Below, piece by piece: positions 59,161 to 64,000 of a stretch of 64,000 bases of DNA. Each line of letters opens with the position of its first letter. Position 1 is the first letter of the stretch. Where the stretch lies: assembly GCF_002994745.2 (NCBI RefSeq), contig NC_037092.1, positions 85,784,398 to 85,848,397 on the forward strand, written 5' to 3'. The position numbers and the translations under genes are program-made. This DNA is from Rosa chinensis (lineage: Eukaryota > Streptophyta > Magnoliopsida > Rosales > Rosaceae). The notes under the pieces were generated by a model that worked only from the letters and a program-made list of their open reading frames with translations, did not search any database and was not told where the DNA came from.

Positions 59161-59508
59161 AACAGAAGAGAACTTTGTAAATGATTTATCAAAAATAATG
59201 CCGTCATGCATGATATCATGTATAATAAACAATAAAATGTACTAGCTCGTTAGTTCCATTTTTATTTGACTTCAAGCTTTATAATTGATATAACATATGC
59301 ATGATTAGTATATGGGAAAATTTTAAGAACAGTACATGAAATATTGGCCATTCCGAAGTTTGGTACATCAGGTTTCAAAGAATTAAGATTGGTACATGAA
59401 ATTGTAATTTCGACCCAAAATCGGTGTATGCCGTTACTCTTTCCGTTATTTAGGGTGCTTTCCGTCAAACTTTGAGAGGTAAATCTATCTCTTTAAGCCT
59501 TATTGATG

Positions 59509-59545
<37 letters not shown>

Positions 59546-59993
59546 TCTCTCTCTCTTTTTTATAGAAACATCAAATTTATTGACATAGAGATAAAAAGCT
59601 AGGTACGTAATGAGCAAAGCAGATAAAACCCAAAGCCATTAACCAGTTCAAATTACTAAATCGATAGACACAAGAAAAAAAGAAAATTATTACTAGAAAT
59701 TAACATTAAGTCCTGTAGTTGAGGCTTCAATTATTGATTCTGTATGCCCTGGTATGTGAAATCCATTCTATGAGAACAGACCAAAGCAGTATGCCCTGCC
59801 TCATTGCAAAAACACAATCCCAGAAGCACCAAAAGCTTCAATCTTTCACTTTTAGCAACAAAATCAGCACAAACCCAACAAAACCCATCATCCAAATTAG
59901 CATAAACTAGTCTCAAACAGCTCTATAAGTGAATAAAAACACATAGAAATCTCAAAAAAAAAAAAAAAAAAGATGAAGAAACTATACCAGTCA

Positions 59994-60120
59994 TAGCGAA
60001 TAGCGAGATTGAGAAGAGCTAGTAGAGAATCTTGGTGAGTATCTGGGTAAGGAGACACCAGCATAGTCACCAAAGGTGGAATCACACCTGAAGCTCCCAA
60101 CTTTAATCGAGTCTTGGCCG
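59994..60120 (-). pseudogene. ARM-repeat protein fragment captured in MULE C
   Basis: Minus-strand codons give AAKTRLKLGASGVIPPLVTM and DSLLALLNLAIR. This is an armadillo repeat like those in plant U-box/ARM proteins (pattern R-x-x-L-G-x-x-G-V-I-P-P-L-V-x-M-L...A-S-L-L-A-L-L-N-L-A). It is preceded by a Ser run and stops making sense after NLAIR, where an exon end is likely. Only one repeat is present. Confidence 0.75.
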
Positions 60121-60408
60121 CAGAAGAAGAAGAGGAGGAGGAGGAAGAAGACTTTCTAACCAAGTTTCTGACGTCTCGGGAGGCTTAAATTTGGCCTCAT
60201 GCGCCATCCAGGTTTCGTAGCTCGAGCTGATCGCGGTCGTCGGTTCTCCGGCGTCGTTCTGGAGGAACTTCTCTGGCGGCGTGATGGAGCAGTCGACGTA
60301 GCCGAGGAGATTGTGAGCTTTGAATATGGGCATCAGGCTGGAGATGGAGGCGTAGAGAACGTACGTCGTATTAGGATAGCCGGAGGTCGGTGAAGGAGCG
60401 GCGGCCAT
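60103..60408 (-). pseudogene. Copia-type gag N-terminal fragment in MULE C
   Basis: The minus-strand frame includes LMPIFKAHNLLGYVDCSITP and PEKFL...SSYETWMAHE, resembling the first gag domain of plant copia elements (L-K-A-H-x-L-x-G-Y-V-D-G...P...Y-x-x-W). It is fused in another frame to the ARM fragment. It may come from a copia-derived or domesticated gag-domain gene. No zinc knuckle is present. Confidence 0.6.
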
Positions 60409-60492
60409 TGCAGAAGTGATGGAGCTTCTCTCTGGCTTTCTGATTTCTTCAATCTGTTAAAAACCCACAGAGAGAGCGAGGGAGAGAAAGAG

Positions 60493-60537
<45 letters not shown>

Positions 60538-60723
60538 AAACCAAAATTACCCTTCAAAAATTGTATAATTACATAGCCTTAACGGTGTTATTGACTTCAT
60601 GTACTAAAAATGTGTCGAAATTGCAATTTCATGTACCGATCTTAATTCTTTGAAACTTGATGTACCGAACTTCGGAATGGTCAATATTTCATGTACTGTT
60701 CTTAAAATTTTCCCTTAGTATAT

Positions 60724-61798
60724 AAGGCGAGCTCATGGTATTGGTATTGTTTGATCATCCAGACAGATATATATGTCTCTTTGCATCAAAAATGTAATAA
60801 TATATTGTTTTTGTTTTATTTTCCGTATATGCTCAGCGTCCAGCATTATTTAGAGAGATTGATTCAAATATTTTTGTTCAACCTTTATAGTCTCTAATCT
60901 TCGTGTCAATTTCAAAGAAAATTAATAATACTTGCATTATGCACAAGAATGACATCAACAAATCAAAAAGTGGTCCAAATTTTATAGAAAAAAGGGTCAA
61001 ATTAATGTATAAATGATCAATTCATGTACGACTTCGAGATTTAAAATTGCATATGATTACCCATTTTGTGTCGATTAGGGCTAATGATGCATGGTTTCAT
61101 TGTTTATAATCTACAATAGCATTACGTACTCTATATATTTGAATTATGAGATTAGTGATATTATAAACAACTATATCAGATAGTACATGGAAAGAGAAAA
61201 AGTAATGTGAATATCCACTAGAAACCACCGAGGACATATGAATGATGGGACCATGAATGATACATATGCATCTATGAAGACTGACATAGAAGCAACATCC
61301 CCAATCAATAGTATATTGTATAACAGGCGAACAACGTACTAATATTTTGTCTAAAATACTAATTTATTGTACTGTATTCAACAAAACAAAGTGAATCATC
61401 CAAGTACAATAGGACGTTTAGGACGGACTTGTGACCGCCAATTATGCAGTAAATGTCTCTCTATCATGCGAGGTCCTAAAATGGTCCTGGAGAAGCTTCT
61501 CTTATTACAATGATTTGAAATTAATATATGTAATATCATGCTGATAGTACGTATATTCTGTAGTGTTATGGGGGGACTAGTACTCAATATATATTACAAT
61601 GATAAACCAGATAATAGAAATTCTTTCCACCTTAATTTGTTTTATACCAGATTGAATCTTTCAGTCTAGGTTAACTCAGTATATTTCTTATACATATGAA
61701 CGTATGTTTGTGTGTGTGTGTGTATTGGGGCTTCAATATGTCACTATACATTCATGATTGTCTTAAAAAGAAACTTTACAGCTGAACGATGAAAATTG
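60724..61798. other. AT-rich flank upstream of dioxygenase copy 2
   Basis: No gene is recognised. A (GT)n run lies at about 61709-61723. Similarity to the region left of copy 1 begins only at about 61799. Confidence 0.4.
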
Positions 61799-61913
61799 AT
61801 GTAGCAAATTGGACCCTGATTAAAATTTCTCTTATTTTTATATTAGTCTCCTTCAACAACTGTGGTGCAATATAGGGAATATTTTTATATCCTTCTCACT
61901 TCAAGAACCTTGC

Positions 61914-61928
61914 AATATAAATAAATAA
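61914..61928 (+). promoter_or_regulatory. Probable TATA box of dioxygenase copy 2
   Basis: AATATAAATAAATAA lies about 105 bp upstream of the ATG, identical to copy 1 in sequence and spacing. Upstream sequence (61799-61914) is also conserved between copies. Confidence 0.5.
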
Positions 61929-62031
61929 AACCCCCAAGGTACAAAAGATTCATCACTAAATACAGTACCAAAGTAAAGAGAAAGAACCAGTTCGTTGGAA
62001 ACACATAGGAAGTGCTTGATAAGTTGGAGAA

Positions 62032-63505
62032 ATGGGTTCAGATACTCAATACCAAATTCCCGCAATAGAATTCACAATGAATTCGCTTGAAGTGGACCGA
62101 GGAACTGTCGAGTGGTACCATCTGTGCAAGAAGGTTCGAGAGGCTTGTGAAAATTATGGTTGCTTCGAGATTGTGTATGGTAAGATACCTCCGCAGTCAA
62201 AAGCCGAAATCCTTTCAGCTTCAAGGAAACTTTACAGCCTTCCACTTGAGTCAAAGAAGAACAACCTTACCCCAAACCGTTACCAGGGTTACCTTGGACC
62301 GAGTGTCACTGCTCCCTTGTATGAAGGCTTTGGCTTTCAGGAAGCATCCAACTATGAATCCCTTAGAAGCTTCACAGAAGAAATATGGTCTCATGACCAG
62401 TTTTGGTAAGTAATCTCATTCATGTTGAGTTGACTATATTCAACATATATGCTTGATATACATTGTTGGTCGATCTATTTCCTACCTAAACTAGCTCATG
62501 TGTTTGAGCGTTCTACTGATTTTCTAACAAGCTATCAGATGCCTTTTGTCCTTATCTACACTTAACAATTTTTAGTTGAGGTCGATAGAATGGTCTTGCT
62601 TAGTTATCTTGCCATTTTACATTTCAGCCTTAATTTATGGTTATGTATTGATTTGTTTGTTTGTTTGTTCATGTTATATATGTTGCAACTGCAGCACTTT
62701 CCTTTCTATGATGAAGCAGCTGGATGAGCTGAGAGATATGATTCACTTGATGATTCTTGATAGCTATGGTTTGGAAAAATCATCAAATTTGATCATGGTG
62801 TCTAAGACACTGCTACGGTTACAGAAGTACACGGCACCTCCTTCAGGGGAGTACGCGATGGCTGCCCCGGCTCACACTGACAAGAATTTTAGCACAATCC
62901 TTTTCGATGATCAAGTTTCAGGTCTTGAAGTTCAAACCAAGGACGAACAATGGGTCAAGTTGCCTATATCTCCTTGCTCTTTCATCTTTGCTGTCGGAGA
63001 CTTCCTCATGGTACAGAATAACTTAACTAATTCATAACTGAAATACTTTAGACACAATTCCATCTGAGTAGAGTCACATAAGTTCAGTAAGTTTATAAGC
63101 CCCACAATTTAGTAGGCCTACTAAATTGTGCTTGTGAATTTCGAGTGCTGAAGCTTGCTATGGGGAAATTGACTACACACAACTTACAATTGATGATTCA
63201 AAAGTTCCACACAAAGTTTGACAATCACTAATGGTGACCTGCAGGCATGGAGTAGTGGCAGAATGCATTCTGTGAAGCATCGGGTGATGATATGTGGAGA
63301 AAAAGATCGACATTCCTTGATAGCATCTGCACTTCCAATAGAGGGTTCCGTCATCAAAGCACAAAAGGAGCTAGTAGATGAAGACTACCCACAAATTCTT
63401 AAAGATTTCGACCATACAGAATTTTTCAACTTCATCTGTTCACCAGAAGGAAAAGCCATTGACTCACAAAAGCAAGTTTACGCATTTGCTGGAATTGGAA
63501 CTTGA
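62032..63505 (+). CDS. AOP-like 2-oxoglutarate/Fe(II) dioxygenase, copy 2 (HxD intact)
   Basis: Exons 62032-62405, 62695-63010 and 63245-63505 have GT-AG introns at the same positions as copy 1, giving 316 aa. The iron triad is H185-T-D187 and H242, with R252-H-S254 for 2-oxoglutarate. GLEVQTKDEQWV follows the HxD as in AOP-type enzymes, and YGCFEIVY lies in the N-terminal domain. The protein should be a soluble cytosolic oxygenase of specialised metabolism; the substrate cannot be told from sequence. About 25 of 316 residues differ from copy 1, many of them conservative, for example H168Q, S183P and T189N. All frames and splice sites are intact, so this is the better candidate for an active enzyme. 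Confidence 0.9.
63103..63130. repeat. 28-bp perfect palindrome in intron 2 of copy 2
   Basis: CACAATTTAGTAGG is followed directly by its reverse complement CCTACTAAATTGTG. Copy 1 has only the right half at the equivalent place (near 7174-7190), so the left half was gained in copy 2 or lost in copy 1. Confidence 0.9.
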
Positions 63506-64000
63506 TTTGTTAATTATAAATATTGAAAATAAAGGTTTTTGACTTATTTAATGCCGCATTTGCCTGATGTGTAGTGTCTGATTGGATGAGGCTCCTCCTT
63601 TTATTGTACATCTTCGTCGACGTGACATGCTTGGTCTTCCGAACCTCGAAGTTTCTTTGAGTTGTAATTTATTTATCCTCTTCATCTATTTGGATGGAGA
63701 ATAGTAGCTCTGTTGATTTTCTGTTTTTGGCTAGGGGCATGGCCGTTGTCCCCCGGTCCCCCCTTCTTCTGTTTGTAATGCTTTTATCTTTTAATAAATT
63801 GTGTTGGGAAACTCTACTCTTTCCAATCCTATTTCAACCAAAGAAAAAAAACGTAGTATCTAATTCAACTTCTGCATTGATTTATGAAAGTTATGCTGTG
63901 ATTACATCCTATTTCCGGCTACTACTAAGTAAACAAAACACAATGGATATACTAATGTGAAACTGAAAAATAATGTGGTCAATAGTATGCCCGATATTTA
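63506..64000. other. 3' flank of dioxygenase copy 2
   Basis: Conserved with 7565-8037, including TTTAATAAATTG, which may serve as a polyadenylation signal. It diverges after 63985 and runs off the window. Confidence 0.5.

Larger units (their letters stand above)
59314..60714. mobile_element. Pack-MULE with ~105-bp TIRs (MULE C)
   Basis: The terminal inverted repeats begin GGGAAAATTTTAAGAACAGT on both ends and stay similar for about 105 bp. The 9-bp duplication TTAGTATAT (59305-59313 and 60715-60723) is perfect. It is 1401 bp long with no transposase. The interior carries minus-strand coding fragments of an ARM-repeat protein and of a copia-type gag, plus a (TA)n tract (about 59513-59540) and a (GA)n tract (about 60494-60535). 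Confidence 0.9.
61799..63985 (+). repeat. Duplicated block, right copy
   Basis: Collinear with 5868-8037. Differences are mainly substitutions and small indels. Notable ones are a 16-17-bp addition in intron 2 that makes a palindrome and a shortened stretch in intron 1. The block carries the hAT target-like site GTCAATAG (63978-63985) without the hAT insertion. Confidence 0.9.

Overview
The window is nuclear DNA from a flowering plant, almost certainly a eudicot. The signs are GT-AG introns, plant-type Ty1/copia and Ty3/gypsy retrotransposons, LINEs, a tRNA-derived SINE, CACTA, hAT and Mutator-like (MULE) elements, and fragments of typical plant genes (LEUNIG, SVP-type MADS, DEAH splicing helicase, alpha-amylase). 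The repeat style feels like Rosaceae, but that is an impression and was not tested.

Only two loci look like real host genes. They are a pair of 2-oxoglutarate/Fe(II) dioxygenases of the AOP-like type, at 6102-7564 and 62032-63505. Both are on the + strand, with three exons and 316 aa, about 92% identical. They lie in duplicated blocks (about 5868-8037 and 61799-63985) that share promoter, introns and 3' flank. The left copy has lost the iron-binding Asp of the HxD motif (HTG instead of HTD); the right copy keeps it.

Almost everything between and beside them is mobile DNA, much of it nested. From left to right: a minus-strand, non-autonomous gypsy-type element cut by the window edge (1-4727); dioxygenase copy 1; a hAT element (8038-12384) containing a second hAT (8319-10831) and a LINE tail (11471-11910); a zone of gene fragments with a RINGv exon pair, a Helitron-like 3' end, a CACTA end and a LEUNIG exon (13181-16310); a 9.4-kb minus-strand gypsy-like non-autonomous element (16815-26223) whose left LTR holds a 1.4-kb TIR element carrying EF-hand and MADS-box fragments; a MULE (26809-28674); a second MULE (29586-37932) split by a 6.8-kb CACTA (30467-37288) that carries DEAH-helicase and alpha-amylase exons; a minus-strand LINE (about 37957-44519) split by a young copia element (39272-43753); a decayed copia remnant (44520-46723); a SINE (47152-47269) with a larger copia element (47270-58983) in its A-tail, itself split by an LTR-type element (52784-57710) that holds a solo LTR (53293-54844); a gene-fragment-carrying MULE (59314-60714); and dioxygenase copy 2.

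Most insertions were delimited by reading terminal motifs and target-site duplications (TSDs) directly: 8 bp for hAT, 9 bp for MULE, 3 bp for CACTA, 5 bp for LTR elements, 16 bp for a LINE. No gene system such as an operon or defence island is visible. The strongest biology is the catalytic divergence of the dioxygenase pair and the density of transposons carrying host gene pieces.
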